Origin: Welwitschia mirabilis | Lineage: Eukaryota > Gnetophyta > Gnetopsida > Welwitschiales | Reading direction: 5' to 3' | Assembly (NCBI GenBank): GCA_051453625.1 | Contig: JBOZIK010000001.1 | Coordinates: 262,147,741-262,211,740, forward strand | Length of the DNA: 64,000 bases | In this document: positions 22,126 to 33,867 of the stretch, piece by piece | Layout of the letters: every line of letters starts with the position of its first letter | How positions within the stretch are numbered: the first letter of the stretch is position 1 | The notes under the pieces: model-generated | The model's database searches: none | What the model saw: only the letters and a program-made list of their open reading frames with translations | What the model was told of the DNA's origin: nothing | Position numbers and translations under genes: made by a program

Positions 22126-24261
22126 TACCCTGTAATTAATCTTTTACTAGTCCCTTAACAAGAAAGGGTATTAAAAGATTATGTAACATGATAAAAGTTA
22201 CAAAAAAAAAAACAATCAAGTATAAAATGATGAAGAGATTAAAAAAAAGTAGCTAATGTAATCTAGAATTACACTTAAGTAAAAGAATAAAGCATAAAAG
22301 GTAGTACCTAAGCGAATATACCACTCCCTCTAAATAAAGCTAAACTTTGTCCTCAAAGTTTCAAAGATAAAAAAATTGAATGTAAATATAATGAGAAATG
22401 AATGATACATGTCCTAATGTCATTTAAGCTACAAAAAGAAATAAAATATGCAATTGATAACTAAATTAGAAAATGTGAGATGTGAACTAATGTAAATGAT
22501 ATTATAAAAACTAAAATAACCCTTTTATTGTAATTACTGAAATCTCTAAATATAAAATGTATACTACATAAATGATTAGAAAATAACAAATAAAGAAGGA
22601 AGAATGAGAAAAGAATGTGACATTTTTTTAAGAATGACAAAATGAATGATCATTTTATATTAGCTAGTTTCTATGAATTTTTAATAATGAATGATGCTAG
22701 AAACACAAGAAATGGGTTTTAAGATAGAGGTGCTAATTAGGAAAGCTAGAGGCACTATCTTTGTTAAGAGTTACATCTTAAACATTATGTTTCAAAGCCT
22801 TAAAGCCAAGTTAAAATGTTTATAATTAAGTACCAATTTAGATCAAAAGAAGATCTATAGAAATAGGAATTCATATTGATTTTTTATTTAAGTGTAAAAT
22901 TCATTACAACAAGAGAGAATGAAATTACAATACAACAACAAAAACTAAAACAGTGCAAATGGATAAAGTAAAAGAGAGAAAGAGTATGATATTTATCTTA
23001 GTGATCTTTTATAAGAAGCTAACCTTTCCAATGTTTAATCCATCTCTTTTTGTTTCTTTAATATACCCTTTTATTTTTAACAATATTTTTCATTTTTATC
23101 CATATCTTTCCAATCCAAATCCCTTGAGATTCATAGACTTCCTCCAAAAATGCATCACTTAAAGTGGTGAAGGATTTATGATAAGTGATGAAAGAAGAAC
23201 CATTACAAGGCAGGGAAGAAGAAATATGAGAGAAATCACCATAGGAGCTTTTCCCTTTCTTTTAGTAGTGGGTGAATCTTAGGAATAAGAAGAAGCTTAA
23301 GAAGTAGGAGGAGTTAATTGAGGATGTTCTTCTTCAATGAATAGTTTTAATTCCTTAATTGAATTTTATCAAGATAAAAAGGTCCAAACAAAAAAGGGAA
23401 GATGTAAAAATTCCTTTTTCCAAAAAGAGTCTTGTTCTTTCACTTGCGGTAGCATAAAATGATGGAATATAATAAAGAAAAATAAAGGTAAACATTAGAA
23501 AAGTAAAACATATTTAAAAAAAAAAAGGATCTCAGATGTAAAAACAGACTTACTAATGCATCAGAAACCTAGAGGAAAAGAAAACAAAGCTACAAGATAA
23601 ATTTGGATGTACTAAAAGGAAGATAGACAACGGTGTCAATAGAATGAAGAGACATAGGTTGGGAAAATGTGAGAATGGTTACAATGTTGTAAGGATTTTG
23701 GAAACTTTAAGCACTTGGTGAACATAGCTAAAAAATCATAGATTTTAATAGAGGATGAGTGAAATTTAAATCATCAAATGATTAGAATATATTAATGGTT
23801 TAGATTGATTTTATCTTCAATCTAGACATAGTTAGATGGATCAAATCATAGAAAACACAATGTCTTTATTGGTCTATTTTTAATGGAAAAAAAAATAAAA
23901 GAATATGACTTAATATGGATGATGAAAGTAAATGAGAACAAGATGAAATAGATAAATGAAATAACAAATCCTACTATTTATCCTATGAATAAATGAAACA
24001 TGATAAATGCAAGATAATGGTACTACTTATTTTCATAATTTTAACTAGATCCTTTACCAAGATTTAAAAAGTATTTATTAGTAAATCTTTGCAAATTCAC
24101 AAGTAGCTAAAGAATCTCAAGTTTAATTTATCAAAATAAGAAAACAAAAGATTTTTCTAATTCTACCTTAATTTCATTCCTTTCTATTCCTGTTCCATAG
24201 ATAACTAAGTTTCAAGTGCAGATTTAACGTTTTATATCAAAAGGATTTAGTGCTATGTTAC
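22126..24261 (-). mobile_element. Internal remnant of element B, left of the nested insertion
   Basis: Carries the shared edge motif at 22,130-22,160. At 23,160-23,460 a - strand frame contains LFIEEEHPQLTPPTS and SPTTKRKGKAPM, then ITYHKSFTTLSDAFLEEVYE, broken by stops; I do not recognise it. The last 250 bases match 18,130-18,385 up to the insertion point. Confidence 0.45.
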
Positions 24262-25455
24262 TGTTAACATGTAAAACTTAACATTTATATCAAGCATTTC
24301 AAGCCAATTTATAATAAATGAATACATTAATTTAATTATTTGATCATAAAATATGTATTCTATAAATTTTACGATAAAATTTAACATTATGATTTTATTC
24401 ATAATAATTGTAGATATTTAACCACATTTTGAAACACATGGTAAAAGATAGAAGCAATTCCACACAAAGCCATAATGGTAATGAAGATATGAGGTGGTGA
24501 TACAAAGAAGAAGCATTTGAAGATATGTGATAAAAGGAATGTGGAGATGGCATTGGAGCTATGTGGTGATCTTTATTAAACACTGTAAGATAACCTCCAC
24601 CAAATGCTAAATAACAAAGATTCTACTTAATGCTATAGGATAGAATCTTAACTACATAATGTTAAATAATAAAGATTCTACCTAATGCTATAAGTTAGAA
24701 ATGCAACCATCCCTCATCCCCATCTCTGCCTCTAAAAGGGCCTTCAAACATTTATTCTATTCATCTTTGCCTTGAAGAAATTAGAGAATTTGGAGCATTG
24801 ACTTGTGATGGATTTCTAGGTGACTCTTTGGTGGAGTAAGCTAGTTCTTGATGATTTCTTGAAGAGTTCTTTCTACTTCCTTTTTTCTTTTCTATAAAGT
24901 TTTTATTTATGCAATGCAAAAGTTGTTTTTCATTGGTCTTTATTCATGAGTATATCATAATTAAAATGCTTAAATAACTTATTTAACTATTAAGTTTAAT
25001 TTAATTGTACGAATTCCTCTTTATCACTTAGTCTTTTAATTTCATAGATCTTGAGTATTTTAAGAGTCCTTACATTCTATTATTATTTAAAACTAAAGTG
25101 TTAATTATATTCATCATTTATCATATATTGGATGTGATTATGCCTATGAATGCGATTAAAAGCACTTTATGATTTTTATTGTTTTGTAGAGAAATAGTTA
25201 AACAAATTTGGAGTGAAAGATTGCATAAGATGAATCAAAAATAACTTAGAGCTAGTTTCTTTCCTATCCCTAAGATGAAGTTCAGATTCTAAGAATGATT
25301 TCATCTCTTCTTCTCTTTTCTTTCCTTTTTGTAACTTGCTTTAAGATTAAATTTAGTGTAATTCTAGCCAATACTGAATGTTATCCATGAGAAAGAATGA
25401 TAATTAATCTTCTAACTTTGTTTTAAATCTAGGACATTATGCTACATGTTAATAA
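24262..25455 (+). repeat. 5' LTR of the Athila-type element
   Basis: 1194 bp, collinear with 32670-33867. A TATA-like TCTAAAAGGG is at 24731-24740, where the 3' LTR has TGTAAAAGGCCC. A 55-bp tandem duplication (24608 and 24663) is also present in the 3' LTR, so it predates insertion. The right end CATGTTAATAA is a decayed inverted match of the TGTTAACATG start. Confidence 0.88.
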
Positions 25456-25460
25456 TATTT

Positions 25461-25479
25461 GAGCACCATTATCAAGAAT
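25461..25479 (+). other. Primer-binding site, tRNA-Asp-like, decayed
   Basis: GAGCACCATTATCAAGAAT lies 5 bp after the LTR. It aligns with the tRNA-Asp-complementary site TGGCGCCGTTGCCGGGGAA used by Athila-type elements, with almost all differences being G-to-A or C-to-T. Confidence 0.6.
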
Positions 25480-26499
25480 AATGACATGGTAGGAGCTTAA
25501 ATAAGTACTAGTCCTTTTTCTTTTTTCTGTGTTTTCTAGTGGCTGGTACTAGTCCTTCTAGTATTATCCCAAACTAGTCTAGCTTTTTAAAGTTCATTCT
25601 TGATTTTCTAACTTATTTTTTATAAGACTAATATTTGTTGTAGGTTTTTTTAGAGTTAAGAAAACTTTAATATCTTAACAATTTTTAATCGAACTTTACA
25701 ATTGTATTGGTTGCTTTTATTTTTTACAGAATTTCGGTGTTTTTATACATGCATATCAATTAAAATTTTCTTAAAAATATTTTGTGATTCTCATGACATT
25801 TTAATCATGTTAATCATCTCTACTTATTTCACTACATTCATAAATGAGTGAGACCTTTAAAATTTTCTCATGATTTCACTTGATTTATTGATATCTTTAT
25901 TTTATTTTAGTGTGACCTTGACACTATAAACACTTTAACAAATCTATTTATAAAAAACTTAAAATACTCTATAACTTATAATCCCTAAAAATCTTTTCTT
26001 TTAATTATTTGAGTCTTCTTGCAATCATTCGAATTTATTTCTTGCATGACCCAGGCTCATGATATAACAACAAGATCCAAAACTAATCTCGAGAGGACTC
26101 TCAAGAATAAACCTCAACTGCATAAAACCATCAAAATAATCAAACCTCTTTATCATAACACAATGTAAATGATCCACTTGATCCATTTGATGAAATGTTA
26201 TTAAATTAAGAAATTCTCAATAGGTTACAAGCATATTATTTTATCTAAGAAGTGGCGAAATGACAAGTTATCCTCACTAATACTACTAATTAACCTAGGT
26301 AAACCATTCACAAGTACCTTTAACTATAAAGCTTAGGAACAACCTCTTACATAGTACTGCTACTTGTTATCTAGAGGCTAGAATATAAAGATTGTACTAT
26401 TTAACTCCTGCCCCATTTCCATGGCATTCAATTCGAAGATCCTTACTTACACTTTAAGGATTTTGAGTGCATCTTCTCAACCATATTTACCTTTTTCCT

Positions 26500-27700
26500 A
26501 AAACAAGAGGAAAAATCCTAGTTATACATCCTAAGACTTTTCTTCATTACAAATTAAGTAGATTTAAGAAAAGCCTTTATCTGTAAGTTCTTTTCTATCT
26601 ATAAGACAAATGCTCTTAGGAGAGAAATCATGAACTTTTAACAGAAGGATCATGAAACCTTCTTCCAGATCTTAACAATATAAAATATTTATTATTAAAA
26701 TGCCCCCAACATGGCTTTAAACCATTTGGGAAGATAAGTTTCTTTTATGATGGGTTATTCATGAATAACCACCAACTAGTAGAAATGATAAGCTATGCTA
26801 ATTTCCTAAGCATGCCCCTAAATGAGGTTTAGGAGTATTTAGAAAGTGTAGCTAAGAGCTCAAAAAAATGAGAGAAATCTATAGAACCTTTAAGATCGCA
26901 TCATCCAATTAGGTCAACTAATATCTTTAAGATTCCAGAAAAATTTGAGATAAATGATAAAATTAATGAACTAACAAAAAAGTTAGAATTATTAACTGTC
27001 TCATGCTTAATATCACCAATGGTTGCTAAGACCAAGTGTTTAATATACTGTATTAACACTCATAAAACTATTAAATGCCCATCTATCCCTTTATTTTAAA
27101 GCACAGTTAATGAATAGTTTAACATGGTAGGATAATGAAAAAAACACCAAGAACAATCCATACTTGAACACTTACAACCCTAGTTAACAAAATCATTCAA
27201 ATTTCTCTTAGAGATAAGACCACATCCCATAATAAAACTTTTACTTAAGATTTCATTTTCCTCATCTTATAATTATTACCCTTCATCTTCAAACCATCAA
27301 ACAACTTTATCTACCTCATTGGAATATACCTTCAAAAAGTTTATTAAAACAAAAATGCAAGAAAATCAAAGACAAGAATAAATAAATAAAAGACTTGAAT
27401 AGATCATAAACTAACTTCAAAAAATCACTAGAAATATTATTTAATCAATGAACTAAATAGAAATAGGAAAACATTTCATGAGCATTCAATCAAACCAAAA
27501 AGGAGTTATATTTACAGAAGGGATAGAACATCTAGAAGAGACTAAGTCTATATACCTTAGGAGTAGAAAAGAGTTAGAAAATTCATCCATACAAAATAAG
27601 CCTAAGGATAAACAAAATCCCATAGAAAACAAGGAAAAGAGTAAGAGTGAAAACCCATTGCCTATTTACAAAGAACCATTACCTTTTCTCTAATAGCTTA
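26500..27700 (+). pseudogene. gag of the Athila-type element
   Basis: Capsid-like protein region. ALRREIMNF and KDHETFF, then LLLKCPQHGFKPFGKISFFY and FMNNHQLVEMISYANFL, reproduce the Athila gag signature ('LR..I..F.Q...E...e.weRfk.LL..CPhHg...w....fY.GL'). EYLESVAK follows a TAG at a conserved Gln. The C-terminal part contains SIYLRSRKELEN and PLPIYKEPLPFL, matching the 'a.tLRSGkel...PfPqr' linker before protease. Several stops and frame changes. Confidence 0.82.
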
Positions 27701-27939
27701 AGAAAGATAGCATAATGAAAAATTAATTATAGGTACTAGAAATTTTGAAAGAAGTTAAGATAAATAGTCCCCTTCTATAATCCATCAAATAGATCCCTTT
27801 CTATAAAATATTCTTTAAGGACTTGTGTACTGTAAAAAGGTGAATGAACATTAAAGCTAAAGCCTTTTTATCTCAATAAACAAGTGTAATTCTCAAAAAA
27901 CAATTTCTACTAAAATACAAATACCTTGCATTTTCCACA

Positions 27940-28320
27940 ATTACCGTTATCAGAGGAAATAAAACTCTCAACCACGCCTTGTTTAATTTTAAGAGCTATT
28001 GTAAGCTTGCTTCCTTATAAAACCTATAAGAAGTTAAGCTTGGAAGGACTCAAAAACACAAAACTCTAACTTCAATTATTATATAACTCTATTAAAACAC
28101 TATTAAGAGTCATCTAGAATGTTACAGTTAGAGTCAATAGTTGTTACTTCCTAATAGATTTTATGATCTTGGAAATAGAGAAATCGTCAAACCAAATAGT
28201 GCCCAGTATATTAGGAAGATCATTCTTAGCAACCTCAAATGCCTTAATCAATTGTAGGAATGTATTAATAAAAATTTAATTTGATAACATGACCCTAGAG
28301 TTAAATGTCTTAAATGCTAT
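27940..28320 (+). pseudogene. Aspartic protease region of the Athila-type element
   Basis: LIDFMILEIE, then SILGRSFLATSNALINCRN, then FDNMTLELNVLNAMK is the typical C-terminal half of an Athila protease ('iPiILGRPFLATanAlInc..G'), with the Pro of GRPF changed to Ser. The catalytic DLGAS segment upstream is too decayed to read. Confidence 0.82.
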
Positions 28321-28639
28321 GAAGTTGCCATCAAATGATAAAGGGGTAGAATATATAAATAGGATAGAACTCCTTGTTGAGGATTAAAAATCCACTTCTC
28401 ATTCTCCTGAAAATGATAAAAGAGAACACTCTCAAGAAACATGCCCCATAGCTTAAAATGAAGTTAACTTAGAAATTAAACCCTCACCTAATGATCTTAA
28501 GGGATAATGTCACCTTGCTAGTAGTAATAAACTCTTATTTAACCCCATTTGAAGAAGATGAATCGCTTATACTCTTAAGGAAAAACAAATAGACAATAGG
28601 ATGAAACCTTTTTGACATTAAAGGCATTGACCCTAGTAT

Positions 28640-29215
28640 TTACATGTACCATATATATTTAGAGGTAAATGCCAAATCATCAATTAAAGCACAATATAGG
28701 ATAAAACCAACTATAAAGAAAGTTATTAAAAATAAGGTAATTAAACTTTTCAGTAATGGAATTATCTATCCTATTTTAAACAACAAGTAAATAAGTTCAA
28801 ATCATATTATAACAAAGAAATTAGGAATTATCCTTATCCCTAATAAGCATAATGAACTTATACCTATCAAACCTACTATAAAATAAAGGATGAGTATTGA
28901 TTATAGGAAATTAAATAATATGTTTAGAAAAGATCATTATCCTCTTCCTTTCCTAGATTAAATTTTTAAATAGCTTGAAAGACATCCTTTTTACTATTTA
29001 TTAAATGATTGCACAGGTTATAATCAAATTAAAGTTACTCCTGAAGATTAAGGAAAGACTACCTTTACTTACTTTTATGGAATGTTCACTTACAAATAAA
29101 TGCACTTTGGCTTATGCAAGGCACTTGTTGCTTTCCAATGTTGTATGTTTGAAATTTTCTCTGACTTATTATATTCAGGTGTTGAAATATTTTTGGATAA
29201 CTTATTAGTTTATGA
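28640..29215 (+). pseudogene. Reverse transcriptase of the Athila-type element
   Basis: LFSNGIIYPI, MSIDYRKLNN, DHYPLPFLD and LLNDCTGYNQIKVTPED, then GKTTFTYFYGMFTYK and HFGLCKALVAFQ, follow RT motifs in order. The catalytic x-x-D-D box reads IFLDNLLVY, so the second Asp is Asn. Stops replace Gln after PLPFLD and after TPED. Confidence 0.88.
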
Positions 29216-29529
29216 AGCCTTATTTAACCATTGATTAAACAACTTAAACATGTCCTTAAAATATGAATCGAAAAATGTCTTGTACTCAACTAGGAAAAAT
29301 TTTGTTTTGTGATAAATTAAGGAATAACTTGAGGACATGCCATCTCCAAGAAAGGAATTTAGGTAGATCTAGCTAAGGTATCCTTAATCACATACCTGTG
29401 AACCACCCAAAAATAGAAAGATATTAGATCATTATTATAGTATGTAGGATATTATGGGTGCTTCATCAAGGATTTTAATAAAATCTCTAAGTTCTTACAT
29501 AATCTTTAAAGGAAGAATGCCTTCTTTAA

Positions 29530-29960
29530 CTAGACTCTAAAGTGTCAAAATACATTTGAACAGCTTAAAGAAAAATTAACTTTCTCATCCATTATCCAAC
29601 CACCCAATTATAAGTTATCTTTTAAACTTATGTGTGATGCTAGTGACTTCACAGTAGGAATTGTTTTAGGATAAAGAGTAAGTAAAAAGGCAATTATGAT
29701 TTACTAAATTCATAAGACCTTAATTGAAACTCAAATCAATTACACCATTATAGAGAAGGAGCTTCTAGCTATTTTCTTTGCCCTTGAAAAATTTAGGCAA
29801 TATCTTTTAGAATATAATGTAGTCATTTACATTGATCATTTGGCCTTTAGATACCTTTTTGTCAAAAAGGATTAAAAAACACATCTTATCATATGGATCC
29901 TACCCCTTCAAAAATTTGGTTTAGAGATTAAGGATAAGAAAGGTTGTGATAATGTTATCA
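29530..29960 (+). pseudogene. RNase H of the Athila-type element
   Basis: LSFKLMCDASDFTVGIVLG keeps the first catalytic Asp (CDAS). IEKELLAIFFALEKFRQYL keeps the Glu motif, and VVIYIDHLAFRYL keeps the third Asp where family members read 'iv.TDH.al.yL'. YTKxIHKTL is broken by a stop. Confidence 0.85.
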
Positions 29961-30189
29961 GATATTACCTTTCTTGCATACATTTAGGTAATTTGCAAAC
30001 ATCTTTACATATTAATGATAATTTTCCAAGTGAGCCATCTCTTTTCAGTCAAAGAAACACCTTTATTTGTAGATATTATCAATTACTTAGTCTTTAAAAC
30101 TAACCATTAAAAATAAAAGAAGTTTTGTAAGACAAGTTAAATATTTCTTTTGGAATAGCTGATATCTTTTTCAATACTATATAGATTAA

Positions 30190-31000
30190 TTCATTTACAA
30201 ATATGTCCCTCAAACTGATGCTCATAACATACTTAAACATTACCATTTCAAGGCCTATGGGAATTACTACTTAGCTAATAAGACCATATTTAAAACCCTC
30301 TAATTCAATTTTTATTGGCCATCAATTTTTAAAGACTCCTATCTTTATTGTAAATCTTGTGATAACTATTAAAGTTATGGAATATTTTACATAGACATAT
30401 AATTTCTTTAAACCCTATTCTTGCTATTGAACCCTTTGATACATGGGAAATTAATTTACAATGCCCTTATCAATCATTCAGTGGGCATAAATACATCCTT
30501 ATTTGTGTTGACTTAGCCACTAAATGGGTTAAAGCATGTTCTTATGATACAAATAATATTAAAATGGTATTTAGATTCTCTAAAGGTAATGTATTAACTC
30601 ATTTTGACTATCCACATGTTTTAATTAGTGATGGAGGGATACACTTTTGTAATACAATATCCAACAAGCTTCTTATTAAATATGGGATTACACATAAAGT
30701 CACAACACCTTATAATTCATAAATAAGTGCCCAAAATTAATGTTACTAATAAGTAACTTAAGAAAATCCTTTAACAAATAGTAAACTCAATATGAAATAT
30801 CTCATCCTTCAAACTTAACAATATCTTATGGGCATACCACACTACTTATAAAACACCCTTTAGGATGTTACATTTTTGATTAGTTTATGATAAAGCATGC
30901 CATTTACCTATAGAACTTGAACATAGGGCTTATTGGGCGATTAAGAATATGAACTTAGAATCTTAAAGGTTGCAAATAAAAATAAGATCATACAACTCCA
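30190..31000 (+). pseudogene. Integrase of the Athila-type element
   Basis: H-H-C-C finger remnant (LKHYHFKAYGNYYL ... YCKSCDNY). The core reads PFDTWEINLQCPYQSFSGHK; the first catalytic Asp of 'GIDFmGPF' is Asn, a single G-to-A change. YILICVDLATKWVKACS and PHVLISDGGIHFCNTI keep the second Asp. The C-terminal part carries stops. Confidence 0.85.
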
Positions 31001-32639
31001 TGATCTAGACAAGATTATAACTAATACCTAGGACAACATGATAGTAAATAAGGATAGGATGAAAAATGTTTCATAATTAACATATCCTTAGAAAATTTTT
31101 TCAAAAGGAAAAACTAGTCTTACTATATAACTTACACTTATGTCTATTTCTAATAAAAACAACATCTAACTAGAAATAACTCTTCTTAATAAAAAAGGTT
31201 TCACCACATGGAGTTATTATCATTAAAAATACCAAAAATAAGTAACTTCTTAAAGTTAATGTACATCATCTGAAATACTATCACTCATCCCACCACCATT
31301 TTGAAAATTTCCATTTATTAGATCACTCTATCAAAACCCCAAACCATTCACTTGAACAATTAATCCATGAGTTTTGGTAACTTATTAATCCAAGTTAAAA
31401 GCTCTTAAAACAAATATCAATAAAAAGTATTTATGTTATCACCTAAATAATGATTAAGATCAAGTTTTTTAATGGGGTTTTAAGGGAAAGAATGCTTATT
31501 TCAATTCAGCTAGTTAATAACACATTTATTAGGATCTTCGATTTTGGTGAAACTTAGTTGAAAAGGTTGAATTTACCTTTGCATATGATCTTTAAGTAAA
31601 AAGCATTTAAAAAAGACACAATTTATCTTGAATAGGCTAATAAGACTATGACCCCCTAAAAGTGCACTAAAAAATGACTATGAGAACATGAAGATAAGAA
31701 AATAATGTATCTCTTCACTAATAGTACATAACATTAATCACTTAGTTGGGTTTAATTAACTACATCAGGGACAGAACACCTACTAGCATGTAGCTTTAAC
31801 AATTTAATTACAACATGTTCAAATACATCGGGGCTATAAATGCTTGTAATAATGCAACACTAATTCTTATATAATATAATATGCTTAACTTTGTTGGGAG
31901 AAAATGTTGTAACACTAGATACTCAATATGGTTTAAAGGCATAATACTAATGACATATGTGAAGGAAGAAATAAAAAACAAAGGAATGAAAAAGTGGGAA
32001 TCAGAGGTGTTTTATGAACCATTGTCTCTTAAGTTTCATACTTAGGATTTGCATCAATTCCTTATGTCCCTATAGGTTACTTAATTAAAACTTAACTTGG
32101 TTAATAATGGGTTAACTAAAATAACAAAAATATAGTAAAGTGTTGATAACTTAGAATAGTTCACCCATTTATTCATTAGTTTCTAGTTTTACTTCATTCA
32201 CACATTTTCCATCTCATTTACCTTGCATCACCTCACTACATTCCACTTTATATTATTTTTAAGATAAATAATTACTAAGGCATTAAGTATATCTATGGAT
32301 AGTTTTTCCACTTAGTACATGTTTAATTGTAAATAGCTTGCCTTTTTATTAAGTATAATTTGCATTTTTTTCAATAAAAGAACTCTGTTTGATCTATCTA
32401 CACCTATGTCATCAAATAACTTGATGTTTTTATCTTAAAATTTAAGGACAAACTTAAGTCTTGGTTAGGGTGTATGGCATCTCAATTTTCACTCAATGTT
32501 TGCTAAATTTTTGCTTTAATTTTTTAATCACATAAAATTGGTCATAAAATTTTTCAAGTTATATAATTTGTAAACTTAATGTGCTTTTGACACAAATAAT
32601 TTTTCCATGTTTAACCATTTTGTTATCAATGCTTTACTA

Positions 32640-32669
32640 AGGTACTAGTAAAAGACTAGTTAGGGGTTG
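32640..32669 (+). other. Polypurine-tract region before the 3' LTR
   Basis: GGTACTAGTAAAAGACTAG then TTAGGGGTTG ends directly at the 3' LTR. The same arrangement, AGGGACTAGTAAAAG plus a G-run, borders three other LTRs in the window. Confidence 0.65.
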
Positions 32670-33867
32670 TGTTAACATGCAAAAATTAACATTGATATCA
32701 AGCAGTTCAAGCCAATTTATTGTAAATAAAGATATTAATTTAATAGTTTTAATCATAAAATATATCCTTTATTATTTTTAAGATAAATTTAATATTAGTA
32801 TTTTCTCCATAATAATTGCTGATATTTAGCCATGTTAGGGAATTCATGGTGGAAAATGAAAGTAATTCTGCATAAAATCATGAAGGCAATGGAGATATAA
32901 GATGGTGATACATAGTAGATGTATTTGAAGATGTGTTACAAAGGCATGTAGAGATGGCATTGGATCTATGTAATAATATTCACTAAATGCTATAAGATAA
33001 CCTTCACAAAATGCTAAATGACAAAGACTATACCTAATGTTAAAGGTTAAAATCTTATCTACCTAATGCTAAATGACAAAAAATCTACCTAACACTATAA
33101 GCCAAGAATTTAACCATTCTTAACCTCCATTTCTTCCTGTAAAAGGCCCTTAAACCCTCAATTGTATTCATTTTTTCCTTGGAGAAATTGAAGAGTTTGG
33201 AGCATCAATCTATGATGGTTTTCTAGGTGACTCTTTGGAGGAGTGAGAAAGTCATTTAGGATTACTTGAAGAGTTCTTCCTACTTCCTTATTCCTTTACT
33301 ATAAAGTTATTATTTTTGTCATGCAAAAGTTATTTTTCTTTGATCTTGATTTATGAGTAATACAATAATTAGAATACTTAGATACTTCTTTATCTATCAA
33401 GTTTAATTTAGTTATGTGAATTCCTCTTTATCACTTAGTTTTTTAATTTCATAGATCTTAAGTACTTTAGAAGTCCTTACTTTCTATTTTTATTTAAGAC
33501 TAAAGTATTAGTTACATTCATCATTTATCATATGGTGGGTAAGATTATGCCTCATGAATTGGACCAAAACCATTTGATGAATTTTATCATTTTACAAAAA
33601 GGTAGTTGAATAAATTTGGAGTGAAGGATTGCATAGAACAAATAAATGATACCTTGAAGCTAGCTTGCTTCCCTTCTCTCTAAGAAGAACTTCAAACTTT
33701 AAGAATAATTTCCTCTCTTCTTTTCTTTTCTTCCCCTTTTTTTTAACTTGCATTAAGATTAAAGTTGGTGTAATTCTAGCCAATACCCAATGTTATCCTT
33801 GAGGAAGAATGGTAACTAAGTTTATAACTTAGTTTTAAATTTGAGCCATTATTCTACAAGTTAATCG
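32670..33867 (+). repeat. 3' LTR of the Athila-type element
   Basis: 1198 bp, collinear with the 5' LTR through the TATA-like site (TGTAAAAGGCCC, 33139-33150), a CTATAAAGT block and a shared TTCCTCTTTATCACTTAG block. It ends CAAGTTAATCG, where CA has become CG. Confidence 0.88.

Larger units (their letters stand above)
24262..33867 (+). mobile_element. Athila-type Ty3/gypsy retrotransposon, full-length but dead
   Basis: About 9.6 kb with both LTRs, primer site, gag, protease, RT, RNase H and integrase in Ty3/gypsy order, then a long 3' non-coding part. LTRs start TGTTAACATG. Flanking 5-mers GTTAC (24257-24261) and ATTGC (33868-33872) differ by two transitions and fit a decayed target-site duplication, which is supported by the paralogous empty site near 18,385. 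All frames carry stops, and catalytic Asp residues are lost in both RT (LDN) and integrase (EINLQ). By eye the LTRs are about 80% identical (not computed), so the insertion is old. Confidence 0.88.

Noticed and set aside
22953-23162. 69-codon + strand frame
   Set aside because: Low-complexity, hydrophobic translation of AT-rich repeat DNA; no motif.
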